64,000 nucleotides of DNA, taken from assembly GCF_028765345.1 (NCBI RefSeq), contig NZ_JARAJZ010000010.1, positions 62,001-126,000 of the forward strand, given 5' to 3'. The translations under genes and the position numbers were made by a program. Below are positions 19,008 to 28,939 of the stretch, piece by piece. How positions within the stretch are numbered: the first letter of the stretch is position 1; each line of letters begins with the position of its first letter. Source of the stretch: Sporolactobacillus sp. CQH2019. GTDB taxonomy: Bacteria > Bacillota > Bacilli > Bacillales > Sporolactobacillaceae. Under the pieces are notes generated by a model. The model searched no databases, had not been told where the DNA came from, and was given only the letters and a program-made list of their open reading frames with translations.

Positions 19008-19763
19008 TTAACCTAACTTTTTGATGTACTTTAAGTAAATTTCCATCAATAAATCAGAAAATATCATTAAAAAAGATCTGGATGTGATGTCATAGCCTTC
19101 ATATATATTTGAGGGAACATTGCTACTGATATTCCTGTTCATCAATGATGCCAATTCGCTGCTTCCATTATTTGTAATTGCAAACTGAAAGGCATTTGTA
19201 TATCTAATCTTTTTGGCGGCATTGATCAGAGTTTTTGTCTGACCACTCATTGAAATGAAAAGTACAGTATCCTTAGGTTTTAAAAGATTTGGCAGTAGAT
19301 CCAAAAGATGTGATTCGTATGCATAAATTGCTGGTTTGTTAAATTGCATCAATCGATCACTAATATATTCCGCTATCGGTTTACTAAGACCGACTCCTGA
19401 AATAATAACCGTGCCAGCCTCATAAATTTTTCTAACAATATATTCCATATCATTAATATGTACTTTCATTAATGCGTCCGAAAAAAATTGCTGGTATTGC
19501 TTTAGCAATATACGTTCGTTTATTACTTTTGTTTCCTTAATTAATTGGGCAACGAAAAATTTAAATTCAGAGAATCCCTTCAAACCAAGTCTTTGGCACA
19601 TTCTGATAATTGTTGTGGTAGAAATAGAGAGGTCATCGCTCAAGTTAGAAATGTTCATTTTGGGTACACCTTCAATGTGGTTATCCAAATAATACAGAAC
19701 ATATTTCTCACCGTGACTTAGTTTATCTACTTTGTTTGAAAAGCTGTCGATGAGCATTCCCAC
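19008..19763 (-). CDS. MurR/RpiR-family sugar-phosphate-responsive regulator
   Basis: 251 residues. The N-terminal 77 residues form an RpiR helix-turn-helix (LSDDLSISTTTIIRMCQRLG), and residues about 110-245 form a SIS domain that binds phosphosugars (VIISGVGLSKPIAEYISDRL, ISMSGQTKTLINAAKK). It is divergent from the PTS/mannosidase operon that begins at 19921. It is therefore the likely local regulator, sensing a sugar phosphate produced by that pathway. Whether it represses or activates cannot be read from the sequence. In-frame ATG codons at the start (MGMLIDS) leave the exact N-terminus uncertain by two residues. Confidence 0.88.
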   Translation of the reverse strand: MGMLIDSFSNKVDKLSHGEKYVLYYLDNHIEGVPKMNISNLSDDLSISTTTIIRMCQRLGLKGFSEFKFFVAQLIKETKVINERILLKQYQQFFSDALMKVHINDMEYIVRKIYEAGTVIISGVGLSKPIAEYISDRLMQFNKPAIYAYESHLLDLLPNLLKPKDTVLFISMSGQTKTLINAAKKIRYTNAFQFAITNNGSSELASLMNRNISSNVPSNIYEGYDITSRSFLMIFSDLLMEIYLKYIKKLG

Positions 19764-19820
19764 TAATCTTCATCTCCGTAATGAAAACGTATTATAAATA
19801 TACCATAATGATGAAATATC

Positions 19821-19862
19821 GTACATATGTACACAAACTGAACAATAATGTAATCGCTTTTA
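19821..19862 (+). promoter_or_regulatory. Operator palindrome and cre-like site of the sugar operon
   Basis: GTACATATGTAC at 19821-19832 is a perfect 12-base palindrome in the divergent gap and is a candidate RpiR operator. TGTAATCGCTTTTA at 19849-19862 fits the CcpA cre consensus at 12 of 14 positions. A possible promoter (TTGTAT, 16 bases, TGATTA) follows at 19863-19890. Together these suggest substrate-specific control plus carbon catabolite repression. Confidence 0.45.
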
Positions 19863-19920
19863 TTGTATACCAATAGTGTAGAAATGATTATTAGATTATC
19901 TCATTTAAGGAGTGAGAAGA

Positions 19921-21936
19921 ATGAATCTTCAACACATGACTGACCGTAGTCTGATTGTGTTTAGCGACTCTTGGACTACGAAAAAAGAAATTCTTGACGG
20001 CTTAATTAATCAATTCGTCAAAGGGGGGTATGTCACAGATAGAGATTCGTATAAACAATCAGTTCTCGAGAGGGAAAAGATTTCGGCAACCGGACTTGAA
20101 AATGGATTTGCTATTCCACATGGAAAATCTGCGGGTGTAGTCAAAGCAGGTTTTGCAATTGCGCGCTTAGCTAAGCCGCTTCCAGCCGATGCATGGGCAT
20201 CTATCCGATCGGATAATCAAGTTGAGCTGATTTTTTTACTCGCGATTCCTGATAAGCAGGCGGGAACAACTCATCTTAAGCTGTTGCAACAATTAAGTAC
20301 AAAATTAATGAACGAAGATTTTGTTAATCAACTAAAAACTGCTAGGAACCCTGATGAACTTTTTAACTCTTTAAATCTGGATGAAGCTGACTCAAAAGAT
20401 AATCGGCTAACGTGTAATCACGGGAAAAATCTAATCGCAGTTACTGCGTGTGCTACTGGGATCGCTCATACTTACATGGCGGCCGAGGCTTTGAAAAAAT
20501 CAGCTAAAAAGATGGGTGTCAGTCTGATTGTTGAAAAACAGGGAGCAAATGGATTGGAAGATTCGCCTACGCCGGAACAAATAAAAAATGCCGATGGTGT
20601 TCTCTTTGCGGTAGACACAAAGATCAAGGGCTTGAACCGTTTTAACGGTAAGCCATATATAGAGGTCAATGTTGCGGAACCTCTAAAAAATGGTGAGGCC
20701 TTAATTGATAGAGCTTTAAATCATCCACAGGGAATTTTAAGGAAACAAATTGAGAATGACTCTGATACCCTTCTGACATCAAAAGAGATTACAAAAGGAT
20801 TTTCTTGGAAGAGATGGGGCACTGAGTTAGGCAAAGCCGTGATGACCGGTATTTCCTACATGATCCCGGTTATGGTCGCCGCAGGTATTATGCTTGGTAT
20901 TGCAAAATTGACCTGGCTGTATATCATGCATCTGCCAATTGCAGATATTGATCTTCCAAAGTATAACAGCTTTGGTGGCTTCGCTCAGTTAATTCACTAT
21001 TTAGACCTGTTTGGTGGGATGACACTTAACTTTATGTATCCGATATTTGCGATGTTTGTTGCCTATGCTATTGCTGACCGTGTTGGTCTGATTTCCGGAT
21101 TCCTGGGCGGTATCTTTGCTGCAGGATTAAATTACACCCTATGGGGAATTACGACAGGTCTGCCTAGCGGCTTCCTTGGAGCACTTGTATTCGGTTTAGC
21201 GGCTGGATATATTGCACGTTTCTTAAACACAAAGATTCACTTATCAAAGAATTTGCAGGCAATGAAACCAATGCTTATTATTCCTGGAATAAGTGTACTC
21301 GCTATTTTTCTTCTAAATATATATATCGTTTCTCCGGTATTTGGCGGTTTAAACCTGTTAATATCCGACTGGATTAAGAGTATGGCGAATGGTGGTAAAA
21401 TTGGATTATCCTCCATCATTGCTGCTGCTACCGCTTTTGATTTGGGCGGACCAGTTAATAAGGCCGCCGGCGCTGTTGCGATTGGCCTTGCGGCGGATAA
21501 GATTTTTCCTTTGACACCACGGGTCCTTGCAATTGTCATTCCGCCAATCGGAATGGGCATCTCAACACTAATTGACAAGTGGGTTGTCGGTCGTCACGTG
21601 TACCCGGCGGATCTTCGCGTTGCCGGAAACACTTCATTTTTACTTGGTTTCTTAGCGATTTCCGAAGGAGCCATTCCATTTATGCTGAGGAATCCGCTCA
21701 TTACCGTCCCTCTAAATATCATCGGCGCTATAGCCGGATCTGTAACAGCAGTAATGCTGGGCGCTGTCCAATGGCTGCCGCTGCCGGCTATTTGGGGATG
21801 GCCTCTTGTTTCTAATCTACCAGCGTACTTGATCGGCTTATTTGTAGGAGTGCTGATTATTGCACTGTGCAATATCTTCATTCGATACCATCTGATTAAG
21901 AAAAAAGAGGCTCAGGGCGAAAAAATAGACTATTAA
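19921..21936 (+). CDS. mngA: PTS fructose-family EIIABC, probable 2-O-alpha-mannosyl-D-glycerate transporter
   Basis: About 671 residues from ATG 19921 (AAGGAG at 8-base spacing); an in-frame GTG at 19912 lies in that box. Domains run A-B-C: EIIA (active-site H67 in IPHGKS), EIIB of the fructose type (phosphocysteine C177 in TACATGIAHT) and an EIIC membrane domain of about 340 residues starting near 290. It imports and phosphorylates a sugar at the membrane using PEP-derived phosphate. The fused order matches MngA/FrwABC-type permeases. The next gene is a GH38 alpha-mannosidase like MngB and a glycerate kinase follows, which points to mannosylglycerate rather than fructose. The substrate is inference from context. 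Confidence 0.82.
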   Translation: MNLQHMTDRSLIVFSDSWTTKKEILDGLINQFVKGGYVTDRDSYKQSVLEREKISATGLENGFAIPHGKSAGVVKAGFAIARLAKPLPADAWASIRSDNQVELIFLLAIPDKQAGTTHLKLLQQLSTKLMNEDFVNQLKTARNPDELFNSLNLDEADSKDNRLTCNHGKNLIAVTACATGIAHTYMAAEALKKSAKKMGVSLIVEKQGANGLEDSPTPEQIKNADGVLFAVDTKIKGLNRFNGKPYIEVNVAEPLKNGEALIDRALNHPQGILRKQIENDSDTLLTSKEITKGFSWKRWGTELGKAVMTGISYMIPVMVAAGIMLGIAKLTWLYIMHLPIADIDLPKYNSFGGFAQLIHYLDLFGGMTLNFMYPIFAMFVAYAIADRVGLISGFLGGIFAAGLNYTLWGITTGLPSGFLGALVFGLAAGYIARFLNTKIHLSKNLQAMKPMLIIPGISVLAIFLLNIYIVSPVFGGLNLLISDWIKSMANGGKIGLSSIIAAATAFDLGGPVNKAAGAVAIGLAADKIFPLTPRVLAIVIPPIGMGISTLIDKWVVGRHVYPADLRVAGNTSFLLGFLAISEGAIPFMLRNPLITVPLNIIGAIAGSVTAVMLGAVQWLPLPAIWGWPLVSNLPAYLIGLFVGVLIIALCNIFIRYHLIKKKEAQGEKIDY

Positions 21937-21967
21937 TTTTTACTAATAAATGTAGGGATGTTGGTTT

Positions 21968-24589
21968 ATGACGAAAAAAACTGTTTATGTCGTACCGCAT
22001 ACGCACTGGGATCATGAGTGGTATTTTTCTGAAGATGATTCTATATCGCTGTTATTTGAAGCGTTGGGCTATGCACTGGATGTACTGAAAAAAGATACTG
22101 ACACTATTCGTTTTACATTTGATGGCCAAACGTCTCTAATAGACGATTATCTGAAGCTGCGACCGGATCAGGAAAAATGTTTGAAGGACGTTATTTCAAA
22201 GAAGAAAATGCTTGTAGGGCCTTGGTATACTCAGACGGATACTTTACATGTAGAGACAGAATCAATTATAAGAAATTTATTAATCGGAACGCGCGAGGCG
22301 CTTGGCTTTGGCCATTGTATGGGTATTGGCTACCTTCCCGATATTTTTGGACAAAATGCCTATCTTCCCACACTATTTAATGGATTTGGAATTAGGACAA
22401 GTATTCTTCAGAGAGGGGTATACAATGATCAGGTTAAGGATGATCTGAATTTTGTATGGCGTTCACCCAGTGGTGATTCTGTTTATGCTAACAATCTCTA
22501 TTTTGGATATGGACCGGGCAAGTTTTTATCCACGGATCCCAATTATTTACAAAAATCTCTGTATCCTATTTTGAAAATATTAGCGGAAATGAACAAGCAC
22601 TCTGACTTTTTATTGTTACCTGCAGGTGGAGATCAGGTACTGATTCGTGAAGAGCTTCCTGACTTGATCGATAGACTAAACAGCGTGCAATGTGACTACC
22701 AATTTTTGCTTTCGGACTATGAGACCTTTGTTCGAGATACCTTGGGGAAATATAGGCATCAAATAACCAAAGTTATAACAGGAGAACTTATTGCCTGTCA
22801 GAAGTCTCGAATTCATCAGACGATAGGTTCTCAACGGGTAGACATTAAATTAGCTGTAAGCCGAATCGAAGAAAAATTGTATCACCAGCTTGAGCCTTTA
22901 GCGGTTCTGGCAAATCAGTTCGGGAAACCTTATCCCGGAACGCAGATCGAGTCAGCTCTGAAACTTGTGTTACAGTCAGAAGCCCATGATTCCATTGCCG
23001 GATGTAATTCTGATGAGACTAATCGAACAATTCTGGAGCGGTTAAAAAAGTCAGAAAGAATCATTGACAGCCAGATTAATATTATTGAAAAGCAAATGGC
23101 GAGGGCAGTGATTGGCGATGATCAGGAAGATTCCGTTATTGCTTTCAACTTGTTGCCCAAAACAGTGGATAAACCATTGAAATTTGTCATCTTTACCCGA
23201 ACCCCCGAAATAGCATTGACACAAAAAGATGGAAGAATGATTCCTCAAACTATCATTGAGCAAAATTTTATAAGTGGAGGAAAAAAAGTTATTGTCACTG
23301 CTCTGGGAGAAAAACAAGTTGAGATTCCCGGTTACTATCGCTCACTTATTCTGGCAAAGATATCTTTCAGTGGGTTTGGCTATCAGAGCTATTTTATTAA
23401 AGAGAATGTCCGACAACAAAGGTTAGTTCCAGTAAAAAGTAATTATTTAGAAAATAAGTTTTATCGCATATTTATTGAAAATGATCACATAAAAATTCTC
23501 AATCGCCTGAACAACAGCGAACGAAACTTCTTTTATTTTGAGGATCAGCCCGACGCGGGTGACTCGTATGATTTTTCACCTTTGGACTCGGATCAACCAG
23601 TATGTTTCAGTAAGACGGTTAAATTGCAGAAAATTGAGAAATCAGAGTTATGTCAATCCATGACCGTTACAAACGAATGGAAGGTTTCATCTGATCTGAA
23701 TAAAAATAAAGCGACTCGGTTTGACAAAATACTAACTGTAACAACAAAAATAACTTTGATTAAGGATTCAAATCTGGTTTATTTGAATCATCAATTGAAT
23801 AACACTGCCAAAGACCACAGAGTACGGATAATCTTTCCAAATAAAAATAACGGTTACAGTTATGCGGATCAAGGATACAGCATTATAAAAAGGAAGAACA
23901 CTAATCCCTATCTATCATATTGGAAGGAAAGTCACTTTGCAGAGGCTCCGCAATCCTTTTATCCGATGGAAAACTTTGCGTATACAACGGATACTGTTTC
24001 GTCTACAGGTGTCATCACGTGTGGCCTGAAAGAATATCAGAGTACTGACTCCGAACTAATTTTAACATTGTTTCGGAGTGTCGGGCTTCTTGGCCGGGAT
24101 GATCTAGCATGGCGGCCGGGACGTGCCTCAGGTATCAACAACAAAGTTGTTGATACACCTGATGCTCAAATGCAGGGCCAGCTTTCTTTTCATTATGTTT
24201 ATCGATGGGATCATACGGCGAACGAGCACGGTTGGTTTAACGCAGTGGAGCAGGCAAAGAAAAGCCAGCTCACATATCAATTACAGACCCTCAACTCTTT
24301 TGAACAGCGTTTGGAACGATTTGAATTACCTCAGCCGACTGAGCTGCATCATTTGCCGCAGGACATCAATCTTCTTTCAGTCAATCCAAACATTTATGTA
24401 GCAGCTTTAAAAAAAGCAGAAGATCATGATTGCACAGTATTAAGGGTATTTAATCCGGACTCCAAGGCAGTAGAGTTGAACAAGACAATTTCAATTATGA
24501 AACGAATGAACTTGGATGAAACAGAACAACCAAACTTTGATACAACGATTTTACCAAAAGATGTGGGAACCTTTGAAATTAGATTGTAA
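21968..24589 (+). CDS. mngB: GH38 alpha-mannosidase, MngB-like
   Basis: 873 residues. The N-terminal GH38 domain shows the zinc site HTHWDHEW (His11, Asp13-region residues, numbered H11/H13/D15) and the nucleophile Asp125 in GYLPDIFGQ. The C-terminal beta domains contain GRDDLAWRPGRASG. The family hydrolyses alpha-mannosides. MngB cleaves 2-O-(6-phospho-mannosyl)-glycerate to mannose 6-phosphate and glycerate in the cytoplasm, and there is no signal peptide here. It lies 31 bases after the PTS gene, in an operon with a glycerate kinase. GH38 enzymes of streptococci act on other alpha-mannosides, so the substrate is a strong context inference only. Confidence 0.85.
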   Translation: MTKKTVYVVPHTHWDHEWYFSEDDSISLLFEALGYALDVLKKDTDTIRFTFDGQTSLIDDYLKLRPDQEKCLKDVISKKKMLVGPWYTQTDTLHVETESIIRNLLIGTREALGFGHCMGIGYLPDIFGQNAYLPTLFNGFGIRTSILQRGVYNDQVKDDLNFVWRSPSGDSVYANNLYFGYGPGKFLSTDPNYLQKSLYPILKILAEMNKHSDFLLLPAGGDQVLIREELPDLIDRLNSVQCDYQFLLSDYETFVRDTLGKYRHQITKVITGELIACQKSRIHQTIGSQRVDIKLAVSRIEEKLYHQLEPLAVLANQFGKPYPGTQIESALKLVLQSEAHDSIAGCNSDETNRTILERLKKSERIIDSQINIIEKQMARAVIGDDQEDSVIAFNLLPKTVDKPLKFVIFTRTPEIALTQKDGRMIPQTIIEQNFISGGKKVIVTALGEKQVEIPGYYRSLILAKISFSGFGYQSYFIKENVRQQRLVPVKSNYLENKFYRIFIENDHIKILNRLNNSERNFFYFEDQPDAGDSYDFSPLDSDQPVCFSKTVKLQKIEKSELCQSMTVTNEWKVSSDLNKNKATRFDKILTVTTKITLIKDSNLVYLNHQLNNTAKDHRVRIIFPNKNNGYSYADQGYSIIKRKNTNPYLSYWKESHFAEAPQSFYPMENFAYTTDTVSSTGVITCGLKEYQSTDSELILTLFRSVGLLGRDDLAWRPGRASGINNKVVDTPDAQMQGQLSFHYVYRWDHTANEHGWFNAVEQAKKSQLTYQLQTLNSFEQRLERFELPQPTELHHLPQDINLLSVNPNIYVAALKKAEDHDCTVLRVFNPDSKAVELNKTISIMKRMNLDETEQPNFDTTILPKDVGTFEIRL

Positions 24590-24600
24590 AGGTGATTAAA

Positions 24601-26292
24601 TTGGATACTCACTTATTGCTATCAACTGTAAATCAGCATCTGGGTCGTATATACACTGGAAGTAAGTTAAACGAATCTATAAAAATATTTGATGACTTTT
24701 TTAAAACGTATAAAACACCTGTACATCGTAACACTTCTTTATCTGAGAAAAATGCTTACCTGATCACTTATGGTGATGCGTTTTTCAATGACGACAAAGC
24801 AGGCCTGCAAGTATTAAAAGATGTTGTCGACAAGCAACTGAAGGGTATCATTACGGATATTCATCTTTTGCCGATGTTTCCGTTTACTTCAGATGATGGA
24901 TTCGCAGTCTCTGATTATCTCAAAATAAATCCGATACTTGGCGATTGGGAGGACATTGATGATCTGTCCCATGAGATACGTTTAATGTTTGATTTTGTTG
25001 CCAATCACTCGTCAAAGTCAAGCGAATGGTTTCAAAAGTTTCTTGAACAGGCATCGGAATTTGAAAATGCGTATATTCGGGAGAGTGCAAACTTTGATGC
25101 ATCTAAGGTCACTCGCCCGAGAACTTCACCACTGTTTCATCACTATAAAAATGATGAAGGGAAAGATTATTCAGTCTGGACAACCTTCAGCGAAGATCAG
25201 GTCGACAATAACGTAGGAGATCCGAAAACGCTTCTGAGACTGACTGAAGTTCTATTGACATATATTGAACGCGGTGCTTCATCAATAAGGCTGGATGCCA
25301 TTGGATTTTTGTGGAAAGAGTCAGGCACAGCATGTATGCATTTGCGACAAACGCATCAAATTGTTAAGATGTGGCGGAGCATTCTGAATGAAGTAGCACC
25401 AGGGACACAGATTATTACCGAAACAAATGTACCAGAACAAGAAAATCTTAGTTATTTTGGTAACGGATCGGACGAAGCGAATCAAGTATACCAATTCCCT
25501 TTGCCTCCTCTTGTGCTTTTTAGTCTGACTGTAAATAATAGTAAGGTTTTAAGTAACTGGGCAAAGCATGTTAAGCCGATATCGAGTACAGGGACATACT
25601 TTAATTTTCTGGCGTCTCATGATGGTATTGGCATGAGACCAGTTGAGGATATTCTGTCGCGAAATTATTGGGATTTATTAGCGCGCAAAGTTGAGAAGAA
25701 TGGAGGCAGGATTTCTTACAAAACGAACCAGGATGGAAGTCGGTCAATTTATGAGCTGAACATCAATTACAGTGATGCATTGAGGAACGATGGTGAGAAT
25801 GATCAAGTAGCTGCAGGAAAGATGGTAGCTGCACATCATATATTACTTTCTTTTCTTGGTGTACCGGCAATTTACTATCATTCACTCTTTGGTTCGCAAA
25901 ATGACGTAGCCGGTATGAGAAAATCCGGTAATAGTCGTCAGATTAACCGCGAAAAACTGGATGAGAACAAATTATTTTATGAACTGAAACACAATCCATA
26001 TCGTCGGACCATCTTTGAGGGAATCAAAAGATTACTGAAAATCCGACAACATGTGAAAGCTTTCAATCCATATGGCGTTCAAAATGTGTTGGACATCTCA
26101 AATGATATTTTTTCTCTTCAAAGAACGGATCCCGTTAGTGGGGACATATGTTTGACGTATACAAATCTTACACCCTATGAAAAGGATTTGAACGTCATGA
26201 ATGGTATTGAACTAATCTCCGATCAGAATATCCGGCATAACAGACTTCACCTTGGACCTTACGGAATCGCTTGGATTAAACCTAAAAAGTGA
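24601..26292 (+). CDS. GH13_18 sucrose phosphorylase-family enzyme, predicted glucosylglycerate phosphorylase
   Basis: About 563 residues from TTG 24601, which has AAAGGTG just upstream; GTG 24592 overlaps that box. The GH13 barrel shows the nucleophile Asp232 in RLDAIGF, acid/base Glu274 in ITETNVP and a third Asp in FLASHDGIGMRP. Overall architecture is that of sucrose phosphorylase (GH13_18), a subfamily that also contains glucosylglycerate and glucosylglycerol phosphorylases. Because it stands between an MngB-type mannosidase and a glycerate kinase, release of glucose 1-phosphate and glycerate from glucosylglycerate is the best prediction. Sucrose or glucosylglycerol remain possible. It is cytoplasmic. 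Confidence 0.8.
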   Translation: MDTHLLLSTVNQHLGRIYTGSKLNESIKIFDDFFKTYKTPVHRNTSLSEKNAYLITYGDAFFNDDKAGLQVLKDVVDKQLKGIITDIHLLPMFPFTSDDGFAVSDYLKINPILGDWEDIDDLSHEIRLMFDFVANHSSKSSEWFQKFLEQASEFENAYIRESANFDASKVTRPRTSPLFHHYKNDEGKDYSVWTTFSEDQVDNNVGDPKTLLRLTEVLLTYIERGASSIRLDAIGFLWKESGTACMHLRQTHQIVKMWRSILNEVAPGTQIITETNVPEQENLSYFGNGSDEANQVYQFPLPPLVLFSLTVNNSKVLSNWAKHVKPISSTGTYFNFLASHDGIGMRPVEDILSRNYWDLLARKVEKNGGRISYKTNQDGSRSIYELNINYSDALRNDGENDQVAAGKMVAAHHILLSFLGVPAIYYHSLFGSQNDVAGMRKSGNSRQINREKLDENKLFYELKHNPYRRTIFEGIKRLLKIRQHVKAFNPYGVQNVLDISNDIFSLQRTDPVSGDICLTYTNLTPYEKDLNVMNGIELISDQNIRHNRLHLGPYGIAWIKPKK

Positions 26293-26301
26293 GTGAAACG
26301 C

Positions 26302-27453
26302 ATGAATATTTTTATCGGAATTGATTCATTTAAGGGGAGCGCAGACTCTCTTGAACTTGGCCGGGCGGCTGAAAAAGGGATAAAAACAGTAATGCCAGCA
26401 GCAGGAGTTCATGTTCTTTGTGTTGCTGATGGCGGAGAAGGAAGTGCCGTTGCTGTTTGTCATGCTATTGGGGGCAAGTGGCAGCATACAGAAAGCGTAG
26501 ATCCATTTTTCAATAAGATTCAGGCCAGCTATTTATTAACTCATGTTAATGGTGAACCTGTTGCGATCATAGAATGCGCAAGTACGATCGGTATTCAGTT
26601 TCTCCAGAATAATCCTTCAAACAGTTCTTATACTGCAACAAGTTATGGTTTGGGATTAATGATCAGAGATGCGCTATCAAGAAATATTAAACATATTATT
26701 ATAACATTGGGCGGAAGTGCTACCACAGATGGCGGCCTGGGTCTTCTTCAGGCACTGGGTGCAAAACTGTTCGATCAAAATCACAAAGTCCTTCCCTCGA
26801 CGTGCAATCCGTTGATAAAAACTAGGGCTATTGATTTTGAACCAGCTATACAATTGTTTAAAGGATTGAGGGTGGAAATAGCGGTAGATGTAAAAAGTCC
26901 GTATTGCGGAGCTGCAGGTGCTGCTCATGTATATGGTCCTCAAAAAGGTTTGAGACCTTCTGAAATTACTTATTTGGAGGATAAATTACAAGTTATTAGA
27001 AAACTGGTTATGAATCTTTATGGTAGTGACCTTCAGAAGATTCCTGGGGCTGGCGCTGCAGGTGGGTTAGGTGGGGCATTTGCTTTGCTTCGCTCAAAGT
27101 TAATGCCCGGTTTTGAGCTTCTCTCAGGGTTAACTGATTTGAAAAAAATATTGCGGGATTCTGATCTTGTCATTACTGGTGAAGGGAGTTTAGATGCTCA
27201 ATCTTTGTATGGAAAAGTACCATATGAAATTGCAAAATTATCAAGATCCTATAACATTCCCTGCGTTGCGCTATGTGGAAGACGGGATCCTGAATTGGGT
27301 GAACTCGAAGGTATGTTTAACGGGATATTCTCAGTTCAGCTTGAAGCTAATTCTCTTGCCAATGCCATGAAAAAAAACACTGCGCTGTCGGGTGCTGAGA
27401 TTGTCAGCAGGGAAATTATAAAGCTGATCAATAGCAAAAAGGAACAAATGTAG
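26302..27453 (+). CDS. Glycerate 2-kinase, GlxK/GarK type
   Basis: About 383 residues from ATG 26302 (MNIFIGIDSFKGS); an in-frame GTG at 26293 is less likely because family members start at this motif. Conserved blocks include DSFKGS, VADGGEGS, GGSATTDGGLGLLQALGA and TGEGSLDAQSLYGK. It phosphorylates glycerate, giving 2-phosphoglycerate for lower glycolysis. It closes the operon and uses glycerate liberated by the two preceding glycosidic enzymes, which is the main support for their assigned substrates. Confidence 0.9.
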   Translation: MNIFIGIDSFKGSADSLELGRAAEKGIKTVMPAAGVHVLCVADGGEGSAVAVCHAIGGKWQHTESVDPFFNKIQASYLLTHVNGEPVAIIECASTIGIQFLQNNPSNSSYTATSYGLGLMIRDALSRNIKHIIITLGGSATTDGGLGLLQALGAKLFDQNHKVLPSTCNPLIKTRAIDFEPAIQLFKGLRVEIAVDVKSPYCGAAGAAHVYGPQKGLRPSEITYLEDKLQVIRKLVMNLYGSDLQKIPGAGAAGGLGGAFALLRSKLMPGFELLSGLTDLKKILRDSDLVITGEGSLDAQSLYGKVPYEIAKLSRSYNIPCVALCGRRDPELGELEGMFNGIFSVQLEANSLANAMKKNTALSGAEIVSREIIKLINSKKEQM

Positions 27454-27550
27454 ATTGTTAGGAAAGGCAGGTATCATAAAAAATTTTGTTCGAGAACTCA
27501 AATTTCCGTTTGAAAATCAATACGGATGGGGCTATAAGTACTCTTGCCAT

Positions 27551-27578
27551 AAAAAAATGCTGCGCTATGCGTTTTTTT
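27551..27578. terminator. Terminator after the glycerate operon
   Basis: Arms 27551-27560 and 27569-27578 pair over 10 positions (seven A-T, one G-T, two G-C), with an 8-base loop. The A-run and T-run at the outer ends make it work in either direction. Confidence 0.6.
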
Positions 27579-28297
27579 AGGACAATGCTTCCACAATCAC
27601 AATCGGGAAAATGAAACGGAAAAATCGATACAATTGCTTTCCGAAATGCTGGTTGGGATGAAATAACATGAAGATATACTGGTTAAGATTTATAAAAATG
27701 ACATCTGATCTGGACTTGGATGACCAATGATCCAACCATAAAAACATATTGACCTTAGTGATGTAAAAAGTACAATGGTACTTTCTACTTTCTACACCAT
27801 TTAAGGTTAGTATGTATATATTCAGTATGGAATGCGTTGGAAATGTGGTCACAAAAATTCTTCCCAAACTTATCCAGACATATATACATCTTACCTGCTT
27901 GTTTTAATAGGCCTAAAAAAACAATGTGATACGTAAAATACGGATTGAAATAAGCTATGTGGGTTTCCTAAACCGTGCGTCGGCACTAATGCTGAGTGCT
28001 CTCTAATCGACAGCTTACCTGTTACTTTACTATGCACGTGGAAACGATAGTAATGATGACAAATAGTGGTTTAAAGGGCAAATAAAGCAGTTCTGCCACT
28101 CTATTTATGTCTAGTAATTTTGAGCAAGAACGAACAAAAAAGTACGAATTTTGGTCCGCTTTTTGGGCCGCTTCCATAGATGCCACCCCATAATGAATAG
28201 CAGACAGTTTATTGCATGAGGTATAGATTGCATTTATACTAATTAAAAGCTATAGAATTTTATAAGTAAATGTCAATACATAGGAGGAGGCCGCCAA
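27579..28297. other. Intergenic region without recognised gene
   Basis: About 700 bases with no supported gene. A short frame near 28128-28180 ends STNFGPLFGPLP and might be the tail of a lost integrase or other gene, but this cannot be secured. A GGAGGAGG box at about 28281 belongs to the next gene. Confidence 0.4.
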
Positions 28298-28732
28298 ATG
28301 AAAAAGCCTATGAAAGTGAGGCCGTGGCATTTTTGGCTGGTTGCCGCGTTTTTTCTGTTTCTATATGGGATGGGCATTTATGATTTTATTATGATTCACA
28401 GCGGCAGTGCGGAAGAATATATACTTGATAAATTTGAACCGCCAGCTGTTGCCTATTTCGCGAACTACCCGATTCTGCCGCTTTTCTTTTGGGCGGCTAA
28501 CCTCGCGGCGGGTGCTGCTGCTCCGCTATTCCTGTTGCTGCGTCAAAGGATTGCGGTATGGCTTGCCCTTGTTTCAGCGATATCGGATCTGGTTTTGATG
28601 TTCATAACGTTTACCTTTATGAATCGCTGGAACGCAATCGGTGTGGGAAATTCCGCCTTTGATATTGGAATAGCAATTCTGACATTTGCAGAGTTCGCTT
28701 ATTGCAAATGGTATTTCAGACGAAAAACATAA
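28298..28732 (+). CDS. Small integral membrane protein, four predicted helices
   Basis: 144 residues with a strong GGAGGAGG ribosome binding site. Hydrophobic segments at about 13-30, 58-78, 84-105 and 118-135 suggest four transmembrane helices, with a basic C-terminus (YFRRKT). A loop contains AEEYILDKFEPPAVAYFANYP. I do not recognise a named family. It is monocistronic, and base composition is richer in GC than the defence island. Confidence 0.65.
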   Translation: MKKPMKVRPWHFWLVAAFFLFLYGMGIYDFIMIHSGSAEEYILDKFEPPAVAYFANYPILPLFFWAANLAAGAAAPLFLLLRQRIAVWLALVSAISDLVLMFITFTFMNRWNAIGVGNSAFDIGIAILTFAEFAYCKWYFRRKT

Positions 28733-28939
28733 AAAATATTCATCCTGCGTGACGATTAATTGAAAGAGGTGGATCAGAGTTCATCAACTTCTTTCATTTT
28801 TATTTGGTCGGTTGGCGAGTGATGGTTCGGATGTTTTTCGGATTTTTAAAGGGTTGGCTGTACAAGCCGGATGTCGGCATGAACATGAGATGACAGTGGG
28901 GATATTATCGATATCTGAATTCATGAAGGATGAGAACAA

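Noticed and set aside
27577-27867. Leftward 96-codon frame after the glycerate operon
   Set aside because: It starts at the terminator, has no binding site and an AT-rich composition without domain features.
28128-28180. Integrase C-terminus fragment (ending FGPLFGPLP)
   Set aside because: The match is too short to name a family, and no upstream integrase domain or attachment site is visible.
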